Source of the DNA: Syncephalis fuscata
Lineage: Eukaryota; Zoopagomycota; Zoopagomycetes; Zoopagales; Piptocephalidaceae
Direction of reading: 5' to 3'
DNA: 64,000 nt
Assembly: GCA_025786725.1 (NCBI GenBank)
Contig: JAHLTZ010000026.1
Location: 186,001 to 250,000 of the forward strand
Shown here piece after piece: positions 38,774 to 51,297 of this stretch (within the stretch, counting starts at the first letter, position 1; each line of letters starts with the position of its first letter). The notes beneath the pieces are model-generated. The model saw only the letters and a list, made by a program, of their open reading frames with translations. It was not told the DNA's origin and did no database searches. A program made the position numbers and the translations under genes.

Positions 38774-41403
38774 ATGGAACACCAGCTTGGGCATACAGCT
38801 GCTTTGGACGGTGGAACGGCGCCGCCTTCTAACGTATTTTTAAACAATAACGATATATCCTATGACGACAGTGTACATGCGCGCCCTCGCTCTATTGCTT
38901 CATCGCGCTCACGTTCTCCTGTAAGAGGAAGATCCCGTTCACCAAGAGGATCGCGATCTCGTTCTCGCTCACCTTCTCGTTCTCGTTCAAGACCTAGTCG
39001 CAGCCGTAGCCGTAGCCGTAGCTATAGTCGCAGCCGTAGCAGAAGTCGCAGCCGTAGCTGGAGTCGAAGTCCCAGTCCAGGTCGTAATTTCGGCCAGCAG
39101 CGGTATTCGCGCGATTGGCAACGACGACCCTATGGCGCACGACAGCGTTCACGTAGTTTTAGTCGCGATCGTCGACAACGTTCGCCAGTTTCAGGCCCGT
39201 ACGGTAGGGCGGTATAGGTGGTGGCGGTGCTGGCCCTTCTAGTGGTGTATATGCTTCGGGGCCTTCTGGCGGTCGTTACAGTGATTATAGAAGCGGGCAT
39301 TATTCCGCGTCACGTGGTGCCTATGGCGATCGACGTAACAGTGGCAGCGGCTATTCTGGCCACTCGCTCTACAACTCAAATCGTGATTTAAATGGGCCGC
39401 GAGGGGGTGGCAATAACGGCACCGATATACTTGCAAATTATATTTGGGGCAAAAAGTCACGCCATGAATGTCGTGTGTATATTGGCAATCTTGCATATAG
39501 AGTTCGGCTGGAAGAGTTGCGTGATTTTATGGAACAAGGTAGGCGATAAATGGTATCTATATGTATTGTTGTTAAGCGTTGTAAATTCACTTATTATTTA
39601 CAGCAGGCGAAGTTGTTTACGTTGAAATTATGACAATGCCTGGTGGACGATCCAAAGGCTGTGGGTAAGTTGGCTAGACAGTATTGGACTAGTATTGACG
39701 CATTTAAAATGGCAGAGTCGTAGAATATAGAGATGCAGATGATGCAGCTAGAGCAATTCGTAAACTGCATGATTTGCCGCTATTGGGTCGTCCTGCTTTT
39801 GTACGAGAAGTAAGTTGTTATACTCGAGCGTTGTAGATTAATACTAATTATTGCTAATAATTAGGATCGAGAAGTAGATGATCTACGGCCTTCGTTTGAA
39901 GCAGATTCCGTTGCTAGTCGAGAACTGTTATTAAGTAATGTAAGTGAATGTAAAGGTAATTATGCTTATAATACTGCTAGCTGATTATTTGATGGTGTAG
40001 TTGCCAGATAAGCTTAGCTGGCAGCAAATCAAGGATTTATTTAAGAACGTGGGGCGTGTTGAACGAGCCGACTTGAATGTAGATGGCATGGGTCGACCTG
40101 ATGGCACTGCTACCGCATTAATGACCTCAACGGCCGATGCACGCGATGCTATTCGTAAGTAAAGTTAATTAGTACAATAATTACTTACCATTAGTTGTAA
40201 ATAGGTATTTACAACGGCTATGAATGGCACGGAAAACATATTGCTGTCAGTTTTGCACGGGCTCGGCCCGCGCCAGAATCTACCTCTACCTTTAATTCGT
40301 CTAATACTGCGTCATTGCCACCACCACCACCAAAAACAATAGACCGGCATCGTATACCACGTAGTCGATCGCGTTCACCAGCTTTTGCACGCAATGATTA
40401 TGGACGGGATGGATATGTGTATCGTTCTAGATCTCCTTTTCCTCCACCACGCGGACGTTCACGTTCACCGTCTCCATTGCGTGGACATGATTACAAATCG
40501 ACAGATATATCTTCCTCAATAAGCGGAGGTCGATATAATGACAGAAGTTATGGTGCACCACCACCACCGGCAGCAGCAGCAGCAGCAGCAGCACCACCTT
40601 CATCGATGTCGGGAGGATATCAAAGTTATTCAGGCCTGCCACCACCGCCTAACATGTCATATTCAGGCCATAGTCGATCATCTTTCTCTAATAATGGTGG
40701 CTATGGCGCACCTAGTCACAATATAGGACCTCCTTCTGCTACACCAAATCCTGGGCTATTTGTAAGAAATGTAAGTGAGTTATGATTGGCGACAAAGTAT
40801 AGTTGTATAGCAATTTAGGCATGATGGAGATATTGGTGGCGCTAATGGTGGCTTTAATGTAAATAATACAACAAATGAGATATGATACGATTCAGTATAT
40901 GAGTTGCACAAACAAACTAAAAATTACAAAGCAGAAAGGTATAATAATGCAAAAGTAAATAGAAGCTGTAAATCAATTGCTATTTATTGAAGCTAAGCAC
41001 TTGGATCATTTTGGCGCTTTTTATTGTTCTAGTTGATTTTTAAATCCTAATAGAATGACACTAATTACCATTGCATCCATTAGCTTCCTTATTCTACTAC
41101 CGACAATGATTTGATCGAGTTATTCCGTACATGTGGTAGGTGCACAATGGTTTCTTAAATTTGCGAATTGCTAATTGTCTGTTCTATAGGTAATATCGTC
41201 CACGCAGAAATTCTAATGCCTCATGGTACACCGCGTGGATGCGGGATTGTTCGCTTTGATTGTGTCGAATCTGCAGAACGTGCCATTTGTAAGTGAATAT
41301 TACATGCCATCTATTTAATTGCTTATAATGTCAACTAGCCAAGTTATCCGGCTATGTGTACGGCGGCCGAGCATTGGATTTGCGGTATGATCGATTTAAC
41401 TAA
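38774..41403 (+). CDS. GBP2: SR/RRM RNA-binding protein, Gbp2/Hrb1-like
   Basis: Nuclear mRNA-binding and export quality-control protein in yeast. The N-terminus has a long Ser-Arg-dipeptide region (residues ~40-125), then Gly-rich sequence. RRM1 follows (C-R-V-Y-I-G-N-L-A-Y, G-G-R-S-K-G-C-G). RRM2 contains LPDKLSWQQIKDLF and Y-N-G-Y-E-W-H-G-K-H, then Pro/Ser/Arg-rich and poly-Ala linkers. RRM3 is L-F-V-R-N|L-P-Y-S-T-T-D-N-D...G-R-A-L-D-L-R-Y-D-R. Three RRMs with an SR N-terminus match Gbp2. One missing G near 39206-39209 separates the SR part from the Gly-rich part. The intron before the last RRM half is about 300 bases, the longest here. Stop at 41401-41403. Confidence 0.88.
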
Positions 41404-41984
41404 CCATCTTACGATGGAACAACTGCATGTTAAATATCCAATACTTTGCAACTATTAGCGATGCATTTGCATTGTTATAATTCAAATTATATTCAATTTG
41501 CAAATTCATCATCCAATCCATGTACGCGTCACAATTAAATTAAAATAACATTATATCTAGTTTATGATTGGCGCTGCGTGTTGTTGAATACTGTTTAAGA
41601 TACATGTAAACATTAAGCATTTTAATTGCTAATGAAAACATTAATGAAAGCATTGTAGTGCACTATTAATAAATCAATATCGGCATAACATTTTTAGCTT
41701 TAAATTCAATTAAACTTGTAGTAATGTTTCTATATGTATATAACAATATTAAGCATGTCTAGCTTGCAGTTAATCTTTAACATAACTAAAATAAACACAA
41801 CAATATTGAATTGATGTTTAATTTACACTAAACCATCTGTCCAGCGACGATCATACTATCATATTGTAACAATTAATGTTTATTTTTGAAACATAACAGG
41901 TTATGATGGTAATAGTAGTTGAAAATAATTAGAAGAAAAAAGCATAGATTAAAAACAGTCAATAATTCGTCGGTCTACATTGGC
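41404..41984. other. Intergenic region between convergent genes
   Basis: About 580 bases between the 3' ends of the Gbp2-like gene and the seven-TM gene. AT-rich with polyadenylation-like AATAAA-type sequences on both strands; no gene seen. Confidence 0.45.
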
Positions 41985-44231
41985 TTAAATGTATCGACCG
42001 GGATGGGCTTCATACATTTCTCGAGAGGTAAGTACGGATATATTAGACATTCTAGAATTGTTTGATGTTGTATAATCCTGTGCAATTGTAGTGTTGGCAC
42101 TTGACGCCACTGGTAGTCCAGACCTTTGAACAGTGGTGTTTGCTACCGATACTGCTGTTGGAAACTTGCTGAATCTAATATTGGCAACGAGCTGACCTTC
42201 ATAGTTATTCAAGGCCTGCTCTTCAAGTTCCATAGCCTCAGCTGTTTCCTCCAGATGTGGTAGTTCAACAATACTTTGAAGAGCGCAATCGGGCTGATTA
42301 GAGAACGGATTTTCCGTGTTGATGGCAGATTCAGTGGCAGGTGCGTTAAGTGTAAAGTCGAATGGCTCTGTGGCCGACATAATAGGTTCCAATGGCCTGG
42401 CATTAATTGATTTGGCAATGGCAACAGACATTTCCTGCAAAGATTTGTTTGGTCCCACTGTCTGCTGTTTGGTAGTTTGGTAGCTTAAAAGCTCTTCACT
42501 TGAAATTTCATCAAATCTCTCGTTACATGTTTGTTCTTCGCGATTTTGCTTGCGCCAATTCTGACAAAATAAAATGCCAATTAATCCTTCCTGCTTCGAA
42601 GACTCATCGCTATCGGTTTGATCGCATAGTGTATCATCGTTGCTTAATGAGTACTCGCCAGTCTTGTTCAAATCATTGCTATCGCTAAATGATCCTATAC
42701 TTTTAATTGGATGCTTGTTGTTCATAAGCTGATGTACACTACGATTTGTTCCTAAGTATTTCTTGTTGGATGAATGATTTTCATTAAACTTTAGCTGATC
42801 CTTCGATGTATACGATTTGGCGTCCCATTTTGAATCATAAACTGCGCGCTTAGGTATTTTAACACCCAGTATACAAAGAATGGCAACAACTCGTACAAGT
42901 GAAATAGTATTACGGAAGAGCATCATGAAGTAGACAAACTTATAATAGGAAACAAGATCATTGGATTTACCTAGGATGATGTTTAAAAGTGCGTTGGCTA
43001 AAAATGATAAAAAGCCGATTAAAGAGAGAAGGAAAAGTTCCATGAATTTGTCGCGGACCATATGAAAGCGATACCAACCATAAGCAAATTTTATGGCCAG
43101 CAAAGCGAATATTGCGGCAATTGTAAATTCCATTACCTGAAGAATTATTGAGGCCACATAGTTGATTCTAGCAGTCTTTTGATTATCAGCGTATGTGTAC
43201 ATAAATCGAACAATTGCCCAAAAGATAACGTGGACAATGGCAAAAGCCAACGTTCCGTAACATTGGAGTTTGAGCAATAAAACGATTTTGCCTGGGTAAA
43301 ACTGATTTAGACGTTGAGCCCACAATAATAACATAAACAAAAATGCTATGGTGCTTAAAAGTGAAGTAATCTGCCACATAACAGTATTGAAAAATCCAGG
43401 ACCAAAAATAATTTGCGTATTCAAATACAAGACACCGGTCAATAAGCCAAGTGCGTAAATATAGACTTTTGATCCCAGTCTTAGTTTACCAGGTCGGAAA
43501 CGTAATAAAAACACGAGGCGGCCTAGCGTGTAAGTTATTACAATAACGCCAATGGAAAACAATATCCAGCAGTAAGCAATATATCCAGTGCTAAATAATA
43601 CGTCATTCCATAGACCTGGCTCATATCGAAAATTAAAAGTGATGGATATAGCTTGTGCAGTGTCCATTAGTTGCTTATAGCGTGCTCCATCGGCAACATT
43701 TATAAACGCAATGTCGATTTCTGGCGCTCCATCAGCTAATCGCCCATTTATAGATTCATATGGCAAATCATACGGACCAGCATTATTTGTTGGATCTAGA
43801 ATCATGAACATGATACGAAACGGCGGGAATACTCCTGATGGGACTGATTTCATAAAATCGGCAGCAGCGGCAGCAGCTTGGGTATATGTTTCGCAGCCAT
43901 TATGGTTAGCGTGTGTCCAGGTAACCATCATGCCCGAAGACTGGTAAAAGTTGGTGAGGTTTGATTGTTGCAAGCTTTCAAGAAGAGGCGGCGATACCGA
44001 CATAAATCGGCATTTGGACTCCATTGGCCATACTATGGTAACTCCACGAACTTCTTTATAGTGTGGAGCTGTTTGTAAAAAACCAACAGTATTAATATTG
44101 AGCGTGGGGCTTGTTTCGCTTGAATTTGCAGAATTAAACTGGAAAACAACATTGGCCGTCACATGGAAAGTCAATAAAGTAAAATAGAAAAAAACTGATG
44201 CTAGCCGACCAAGCGGCAATGTAAAATGCAT
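41985..44231 (-). CDS. Seven-transmembrane receptor-like protein with extracellular N-terminal domain
   Basis: Uninterrupted 748-residue ORF in an otherwise intron-rich window. Signal peptide at residues 1-26, then about 200 residues of extracellular domain (with V-T-I-V-W-P-M and P-F-R-I-M-F-M-I-L-D). Seven hydrophobic helices follow, roughly residues 220-460, starting V-L-F-S-T-G-Y-I-A-Y-C-W. A long hydrophilic cytoplasmic tail (~290 residues) is rich in Ser, Asn and acidic residues. This topology (signal peptide, ectodomain, 7 TM, tail) is that of a GPCR-like receptor. It shows no obvious rhodopsin-type DRY or NPxxY motif and I cannot name the family. The complete lack of introns could mean retroposition or an intron-poor family. 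Confidence 0.7.
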   Translation of the reverse strand: MHFTLPLGRLASVFFYFTLLTFHVTANVVFQFNSANSSETSPTLNINTVGFLQTAPHYKEVRGVTIVWPMESKCRFMSVSPPLLESLQQSNLTNFYQSSGMMVTWTHANHNGCETYTQAAAAAADFMKSVPSGVFPPFRIMFMILDPTNNAGPYDLPYESINGRLADGAPEIDIAFINVADGARYKQLMDTAQAISITFNFRYEPGLWNDVLFSTGYIAYCWILFSIGVIVITYTLGRLVFLLRFRPGKLRLGSKVYIYALGLLTGVLYLNTQIIFGPGFFNTVMWQITSLLSTIAFLFMLLLWAQRLNQFYPGKIVLLLKLQCYGTLAFAIVHVIFWAIVRFMYTYADNQKTARINYVASIILQVMEFTIAAIFALLAIKFAYGWYRFHMVRDKFMELFLLSLIGFLSFLANALLNIILGKSNDLVSYYKFVYFMMLFRNTISLVRVVAILCILGVKIPKRAVYDSKWDAKSYTSKDQLKFNENHSSNKKYLGTNRSVHQLMNNKHPIKSIGSFSDSNDLNKTGEYSLSNDDTLCDQTDSDESSKQEGLIGILFCQNWRKQNREEQTCNERFDEISSEELLSYQTTKQQTVGPNKSLQEMSVAIAKSINARPLEPIMSATEPFDFTLNAPATESAINTENPFSNQPDCALQSIVELPHLEETAEAMELEEQALNNYEGQLVANIRFSKFPTAVSVANTTVQRSGLPVASSANTTIAQDYTTSNNSRMSNISVLTSREMYEAHPGRYI

Positions 44232-45462
44232 GGTATCAAGAAAATGGAATGAATAGTCGATGGTACCGTTTTCAAAATAAGCTAGCGATACAAATACTAT
44301 CCGTCAATGTGTAGATGCACGTATACACGTGTGGGTTGGGTTTGGGCCAGCTAGCTAGTGACACGTCCTTAACAAAGAAAGACAATCAATTTAGTAGAAA
44401 AAATACGGGTGCATCTGCCACTAAAATACTGGTAATATAGATAATTAATTATAAGCGTTCAACGCTTAAAGGCTGCAGGGACTTGATGCTGAAACCAGAT
44501 AACAAAGGAACTGCTTTCAGTTGGCAAATACGCGTCAATAACGAATATTAAAATCCAAAATGGAGTATATATGGTATAATGCTAGGCACAGTTATTGAGA
44601 AATAAAACTGATAATAACGGAAATGCGAGGAAATAAAAAATGCGAAAGATAGGGGATCAGGCCGATTAAAAGCCAACGATATACTTGCGAACGTTAGGCG
44701 TAGGGGACATCACGTGTAACGTTGGCGGACACTAAGCCTCGTTTTTCTATACAATGTAACAGAAGTGTCCGTAGAAAAAAGCACATTCTGCAGAGCTATA
44801 CGACAATCACAAGATGATACAATCGATTGGAACGGGGATCATTTACAAGGTGAGCGTAAGTTTAAACCATATAATTTCTATTGTATAAAGGACCTCGCGG
44901 CTCTTTTTCTCGACATATCGTCGATCGCGTACCATAGCCATTTGAATAATCAGTCAAATAAATAGCTATTTAAAGTCTTTATAAATATTGCGCTGTCCAC
45001 TTTTTTTGGTCGATCGTAGTCTGCAATAATTGACATCGTGTCTTTTTTCCCAAATAATGCCATATCCGTAAAGAATAGTCTCAGATGCACAGCTGGCATT
45101 TCAACATCTTAAGCAAAAAGCGCCTCATAGTATCTTATTGTTTTTCTTTTAACAGATAAGCACACTAGCGGCAGGTATACATATTAGTTGGTACTCATTG
45201 ATATGCATAAGCATAGGCTTGAGACAGACGGATCGTTTGTCCATATGGTCTGGCCTTGTCTTTTAAAACAACGTTTTGATTACAGCATAACTTGTTTATG
45301 CAATAATAGGTGTAGCTAAAATTATCATTGTTATAAACCAGACATTAAATGAATACCAGCGTTGATAATTAATAGCGGGGTACTAAATTATTAATAAAAA
45401 CCATTTTACTCTGAGTCCCCATCCTTAAACTGAAGGACAAAAATATTCATAACTCAAATAAG

Positions 45463-45530
45463 CCGTCGATCAATTCTTACTACTGAAAAGTGCTATTTGT
45501 TGTAGTGCCACATCAACTTTAATTAAATCA
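45463..45530. repeat. Short dispersed repeat, copy 1
   Basis: Contains CCGTCGATCA and TACTACTGAAAAGTG followed by TTTGTTG and TCAACTTTA. A second copy lies 550 bases downstream in the same orientation. Origin unknown. Confidence 0.6.
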
Positions 45531-46018
45531 ATCAAAGTCTTAATTAGTCTGCACTATTTTCAATATCCGATATCAGTGTTAATAAATGTTATAGTATTTC
45601 GTGTTGCTTACAATAAAATGTTATGATTTAATTATAATGTTGATGCAACAGTGTCAGTTTGATTTCTTATAATAGCAGGTGGTAAAAATCAAAAGGCTTT
45701 GGCTCACCACTAGCCATTGTACTGAATACAGTGCATGTTTCTGCTGGCATTAACAGCATGTTATTTATTCATTCATATAAATTATTGGTCTATTACTCCA
45801 TCTTCTAGAATATGACTATGTTTTATTATTTTAATAATAGCACTACTTATAACTCCATTTGCCTTTAAAAACATTGGCTTTGATTGTATTTCCTATTACA
45901 CTCAGTAATTTATTGGTAGTATGTTCTATAACAACGACTTTTAGTATTAAATGGCTTTAATGCTTTTATTATACATTTTTTTATTGATAAGCATGTTCTA
46001 TACTAATAACTTGAATAG

Positions 46019-46090
46019 TAAACCGTCGATCAGTTTTTACTACTGAAAAGTGTGATTTGTTGCAGTAGTGTTATGTCAACTTTATTTGAA
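46019..46090. repeat. Short dispersed repeat, copy 2
   Basis: Diverged direct copy of 45463-45530 with a few substitutions and a short insertion. Confidence 0.6.
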
Positions 46091-46504
46091 TAATCCAATA
46101 GCAAGTAGCAGATGATTCAAGTATTGTAGGCTGGCGTAATTACAACTGGCTGAACTTTGACTCCCACATTTAAAGTCTTTAAAGTAAAGTTCGTTCCAAT
46201 TAAAGTCATGCTGTTATGCACAGCAAACACAGTTATAAAGTTTATTTAATTTCATTAAAACATTTAAGGCTGATTGTTGTTGTTGTTGACCATGCGTAGA
46301 AAGATTGATTGAATACTGATAAAAGCCACTGATCGCGATTCCATATTGTTCCGTATTTGTTGTTATTGTTACTACGTACAGCATGGATTCTTGCATTTTA
46401 ATGGTTGTTCTATTTTCCAATCTTTTATTGTAGTATTTTGGGCATATTTGCAATGTAAAATACTCGTCTATAATGAAAGGAGGGTAGAACGACTAGTGTT
46501 TCTG

Positions 46505-46687
46505 ATGTTCACTATTCTCCTGAGCATTGTTGATATCAACTTGGTAAACGCAGATGCTTTGCTAACCATTGATGAAGCAAATCGGCCTCCATCATACGCA
46601 ATAATGATAGGTTAAGTGTCTTTACCAAAAAGATATTGTGGCGAAAACTGTAACCAGAATATGCGGCATGCTGTTGAGGTTACTTGA
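46505..46687 (+). pseudogene. Possible small secreted Cys-containing peptide gene with in-frame stop
   Basis: ATG at 46505, then M-F-T-I-L-L-S-I with a hydrophobic leader ending near V-N-A-D-A and a short mature part to an in-frame TAA at 46613. The same frame stays open for another 24 codons, including Y-C-G-E-N-C-N-Q-N and ending at TGA 46685. The second half looks coding. It could be a degraded secreted-peptide gene, a stop-readthrough case, or chance. Confidence 0.25.
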
Positions 46688-46985
46688 ACAGGTGTTGATG
46701 TAAAATAAAAGAAATAAAGACTAGGGATTAAATAATATTCTTTATTGATGTTCAAATACACATGTTATTTGTATTGTTATATCCAACATTATAATATAAT
46801 ACATTACTAAATAGAATAATAAGATAGTAATAACAAAAGAAAGTGAAATGAATAAATAAAAAATGTAGGAGTCAAAGTACAGTAGTTCCGAAATTTAATG
46901 TAAATTATAATTTTTTAATAAAAATAATTAATTAATTTGTTACGTTTTTATTTTTCTTGTCGCGTCGTGTTGTGTGCTGTTCATA

Positions 46986-47879
46986 ATGCTGCCATCGTCG
47001 CGTCGACTTTTCCAACGGTGTGCACGCTCGTTTGCCACTGCTTCAACCGCTAATCGTATTGCGTTAAAGTCACCGCGTATTGTTGTTGGCACGATTCTTT
47101 CGCGTCCACCTCAAATCACCCGCGATCTAACCGATTTCGAAACGGCATACTTTGAAAATCGACAAAACGATGCTCGTGCTTCAGCGCCGGCATTCCCCAT
47201 AGAGTTTTACTTTAAAAAGGGCAGCGAAACGGAACGATTATGGCAGCAACGAGAACGCGGCGAATTACCTGCCGAAACATGGGAACAGATGCGTTCTCAA
47301 ATTGAAGGAAAGCAGATTGAACTAACAAAACGCGAAGCACCAGCCGACGAGTACGGACCACGCCAATCGCTAAATAGATCGTTAAAGGATAATCTTTATT
47401 TGGTTGTTAAACGTAATCGCGCCCAATATCAATGGCAATTTCCACAAGGTGGCTTAGAGTCTGAAGAGTTTCTACACCAGGTAAATAGCCAAGTGCTATA
47501 GCCAACTGACTTGTATGACTGACTTTGACTAGGCGGCAAAACGTGAGCTAGTCGAGGAATGCGGGCCTGATATGGATGTCTGGTATGTTGGCCGCCGTCC
47601 AGTTGGCTTCCATCAGTATGCCTACCCATCCGAACATATCAAATCATTTCCTGAACATGACGGAGCAAAGGTTAGCAAATAAAATCGATTGCCGAATTAA
47701 ACGGCTAACATCAAGCATAACTATAGGTATTTTTCATGAAAGCTCATATATTTGCAGGCCAGGTAAAGGTTGACGGCAAAGAGGTGGTCGATTACGCTTG
47801 GCTGACCAAGCATGAATTGGCTCAAGTTCTAGAGCCTGATTATTACGCTGCGATAAAGAATCTGCTCTATTTTCGTTAA
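46986..47879 (+). CDS. MRPL46: Mitochondrial ribosomal protein mL46 (Nudix-fold)
   Basis: Structural protein of the mitochondrial large ribosomal subunit. Three exons. The N-terminus (MLPSSRRLFQRCARSF) is Arg/Ser-rich, fitting a mitochondrial targeting peptide. Characteristic mL46 features follow: I-V-V-G-T-I-L-S-R-P-P, F-E-T-A-Y-F, and a degenerate Nudix fold (Q-F-P-Q-G-G, then A-A-K-R-E-L-V-E-E-C-G) that in this family is non-catalytic. The C-terminus D-Y-A-W-L-T-K-H-E-L fits the family. Introns at about 47479-47532 and 47671-47727. No frame break. Start at the first in-frame ATG. Confidence 0.9.
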
Positions 47880-47908
47880 TTAAACAAATAATAAATCATC
47901 GTAAACTA

Positions 47909-47940
<32 letters not shown>

Positions 47941-47972
47941 GTATAATATGCGCGTATTTACAGAAACAAATA

Positions 47973-50593
47973 TTAAACAAAAACTGATTCATCACCGCCA
48001 CCGCCCACCGTCAATACTGTTGTATCATCGTCAGTTTGTGTGGTATTTTCATCCATACGTTGGATTGCCTCCAGAATGACGTGACGACGTCGTGTGGCCA
48101 AATTTAGTGCCCAAGTATAGTGGCGCAATGCCGACTTCCGATCACCAAGTCTTTGGTAAACATGGCCAGTAAAAGGTGAATATTTGCCTCACGCGGTGTT
48201 AACTGATAAGCTGCAGTCAATTCCTTAAGTGCATCGTCATTTCGGCCCAGTTCCATCAATGCTTTTGCATATTTGAATCGTACCAATGTACTGCGTGGAT
48301 CTACTTGTGAAGCACGGGCATATACCATTGCTGCACGTTCTCGGTCGTGTAATCGCTCGTAAACCATGCCCAAACAGCAGATTAATGCTGGATTAGTCGA
48401 ATGAATGGCAATAGCTCGTAGGAAGTGCTTTTCCGCCATATCTGGTCGGTCAAGTCGCAAATAAACCATACCGAGGCCGTACCTAATAGTATAACCATCA
48501 TTACGCGTTAATAGAGTTACATAGTATAGTGGATGTGTTTGCTTATTACCATGCATTGTAATGCCTCGAGTCAAGTCGAATCGCTTTTCGATAATAAGTC
48601 TGAGCATGATCCCAATCTTCTTCTGAAAATCGCTCATGTCCACAGAGCGTATAGGCATAGGCGAAAGCTGGGTCCAGTTTAATAGCCCGTTCAAAACACT
48701 TTAATGCGTTATTTCTATCTCTTTGTAAGCTGAAACAATTGCCAAGAGCACACCATGCCTGAGGACTTTTGCGGTTCATATCAATTAGTTCTCGGGCTAA
48801 TGCGGATATTTTGGCATCACGGTGTAAATGCCATAGTAGCGTTGAGTAATATTCCTGACCGTCCATACGATACGGTTCACGTTCTCGAATCTGTCTAAAC
48901 AACGCTTCCGCCTTTACTTCAATTAGTCTATAAGGAATCTAAATAGAGATAGGCAGCTAACCTCGTTATAGTTGGACATTTCAAAATAAGCGCGTGCCTT
49001 TTGAGTGCAGACCCATCCTGAAGAGCTCTGTGTTTCTGGAAGTTGCGCAAACGCATCAATAGCCCGTTGACATCGATAATGAGCAAGATGCCAAATACCA
49101 ATAGCCATATTTCTCAATAGCTGAGAAAGCTCCGTAAAAGTCGATTGTTCTATCGACAGCGATGGTCCATTTTGATGATCTATAATACTGTTAGTTTATA
49201 ATTAAATAAAAATAGCACATATATACCTATTGTTAAAACTTCTGAGGCAGCTGATGTAGTGTCAATTCGGTATGTGCTTTCCATCGTATCTTGTTCGTGG
49301 CTTGAATCAATACGTGCAAGCTACAAATAATCTGGTTAATCTCAAACAATATTAGTACAAATTTGTCATACTTTCTGTCTTTCTTGTATTTCTTCCATGC
49401 TATCACTGCGGGCCGTAAATGTTCGTTTAGCGCTTTTATTTGTAGATGCAGTTTTATCCATCTGTAATATGTCATTAATAAATCAATGGCTTTTTTGTAG
49501 TTTTACCTTGTGCTTGCCAGTTTGACGAGCAGCTGTTGATTTATTGGCCAATTTGGTTTTTGTTTTGCTACATTAATATTTACTGTCAGATGCAGTTTAA
49601 CGATTGGAATGCATTACTTACCGGTTAGTGACATGAATATAGATACCACCATTCGTTCCATCGTCAATAGATTGATTATCTACATTGTATAGCTCCTTTT
49701 CTTCATTGAACTTGGTAGTATTATTGTCTGGTATTTCATCGTTATCATTATCTGACTGTTTAAATGTATTGTAAAGCAAATCGGCCTTAAAATAGCCTTT
49801 AATTTCAGCTTCTTCAACAGCTATTTCTGTATCTGATAAACCTGTAGTTGTAAACTGATCAAATCCTTGTAGCTGTTCGTTTCTAGCGTCTCCAACACGG
49901 TACAGAGTTTCAAATGCATGCCATAAAAATGGATTGAGTTTTAATGCCTTTTGAGCAGTATTTTGAGCTAGATCAACACGGCCCAATTTACTATTCGTAA
50001 TAATATGTAAAACGGTCTAATTTAAATAAACAACAAACAACACTTACCGATAGACAGATGCTAATAAAGAATAAACAGCAGCCATATCTGGCTGTGCACA
50101 TCGATACTTGTTTGCGTTATATCCTAGATTCATTGGTTGTTATTATCCCTAATATTATTATAACTACAAGTATGGTACATACTAAGATAAGTCGATTCAT
50201 AGGCCAGCTTGTCATTTTGGCCATCGTCTGTATTTAATGTATCGGACACTGTATTCTCATCATTTTCTATTTCTTCTTTGTCGCTGATAAGAGATGTCAA
50301 AGCATTCTCGGCTTCAGATAGATTGTCCAGTTTTACTGCACACCATGCAAACAAATAACGACAAGCAGAGAACGTATTGCCACGTAATAGTTCATACGCT
50401 GCCTTGGTTTGTCCCACAGCACAATAACATCGGGCTAACAGATGAGCATGAACAGGATTACTTGGTTCATAAGCTAGCAATCTCTCGGCAAAGAATAGTG
50501 CATTATTAGCAACATTTGATCAAGTGAATAATAAATGACATCTTGTAAGCGAGCCGCCAACAGGCTGCCTACATTCGTTTCAAGCTGAGCCAT
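47973..50593 (-). CDS. CDC27: Anaphase-promoting complex subunit 3 (Cdc27/APC3)
   Basis: TPR scaffold subunit of the APC/C ubiquitin ligase, binding co-activators in characterised species. It begins MAQLETNVGSLLAARLQDVI and carries N-terminal TPRs, an acidic Asn/Asp-rich linker, and a C-terminal TPR superhelix. The latter includes W-C-A-L-G-N-C-F-S-L-Q, DPAFAYAYTLCGHE and H-Y-N-A-W-Y-G-L-G-M-V-Y, the classic Cdc27 blocks. Two one-base losses: near 50514-50519 (poly-A before N-V-A-N-N-A-L-F-F) and near 48164-48168 (GG before G-H-V-Y-Q-R-L-G-D). Bridged, the protein ends E-S-V-F-V. About seven or eight exons. Confidence 0.88.
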
Positions 50594-51297
50594 TCTGGTT
50601 GTTGTACTAACGGCGAAGGGTACATGTGCCGATTCACGTCAAAGCGTTTATAAACTAAATAAACGGAATAGAGATGTGATAAAGTAAACAAAGAGTTGAA
50701 ATTGTGTGTAATAATGCGCGAATAAATGCGTGTTTAACACAATCTACTGTTTAGTTTGATGGTTAAACATATAACACTATGATTGCTACAATATATTGTT
50801 TAAAGCAGAACTGATTATATTGTACAGTTATTATTGAGTTAATTAGATGTATATATATAGTAGTTGTAATGCTAATAGTGTTGCTAGATAGTCTGACTAT
50901 TAATCATTAATAGCTAGTATAAAAACCATGTTCATTAAATACTAAATAAATGGCGATAGTTTCCGTATCGCTAGCAAATCGTGCTTTATTAATATCATAT
51001 CTTGTATAAAACATTATTTAACAGTTTATATACAGCAAAAAATGCATTAAATGCCACGTATGCTAATAACTTGGATTTATCGATAGGAACCGGTAATACG
51101 CTTTTTATGGATCTGATTGGTCTCTACAGAATTGTTACTATGATGTTAATAATGAGCTCATTTATCGGAGTTCTGCTATATTTTCCTTTTCCCGTCTCCT
51201 CTTTTCGACTATTTTACAACGATTGTTATCTGGTAAAAACGGCCTATTAAACACGTACTAGGGCGTATGCATTTATTGCTAGGCGATAAATAGCATT
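50594..51297. promoter_or_regulatory. Divergent intergenic region CDC27 / TM9SF
   Basis: About 700 bases, AT-rich. Short ORFs near 51000-51250 lack coding character and are not called. Should contain both promoters. Confidence 0.4.

Larger units (their letters stand above)
44232..46985. other. 2.75 kb gene-poor region
   Basis: No conserved gene recognised. It contains a diverged repeat pair (45463-45530 and 46019-46090, shared TACTACTGAAAAGTG) and a possible small secreted ORF with an in-frame stop (46505-46687). The remainder is AT-rich. Confidence 0.5.
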
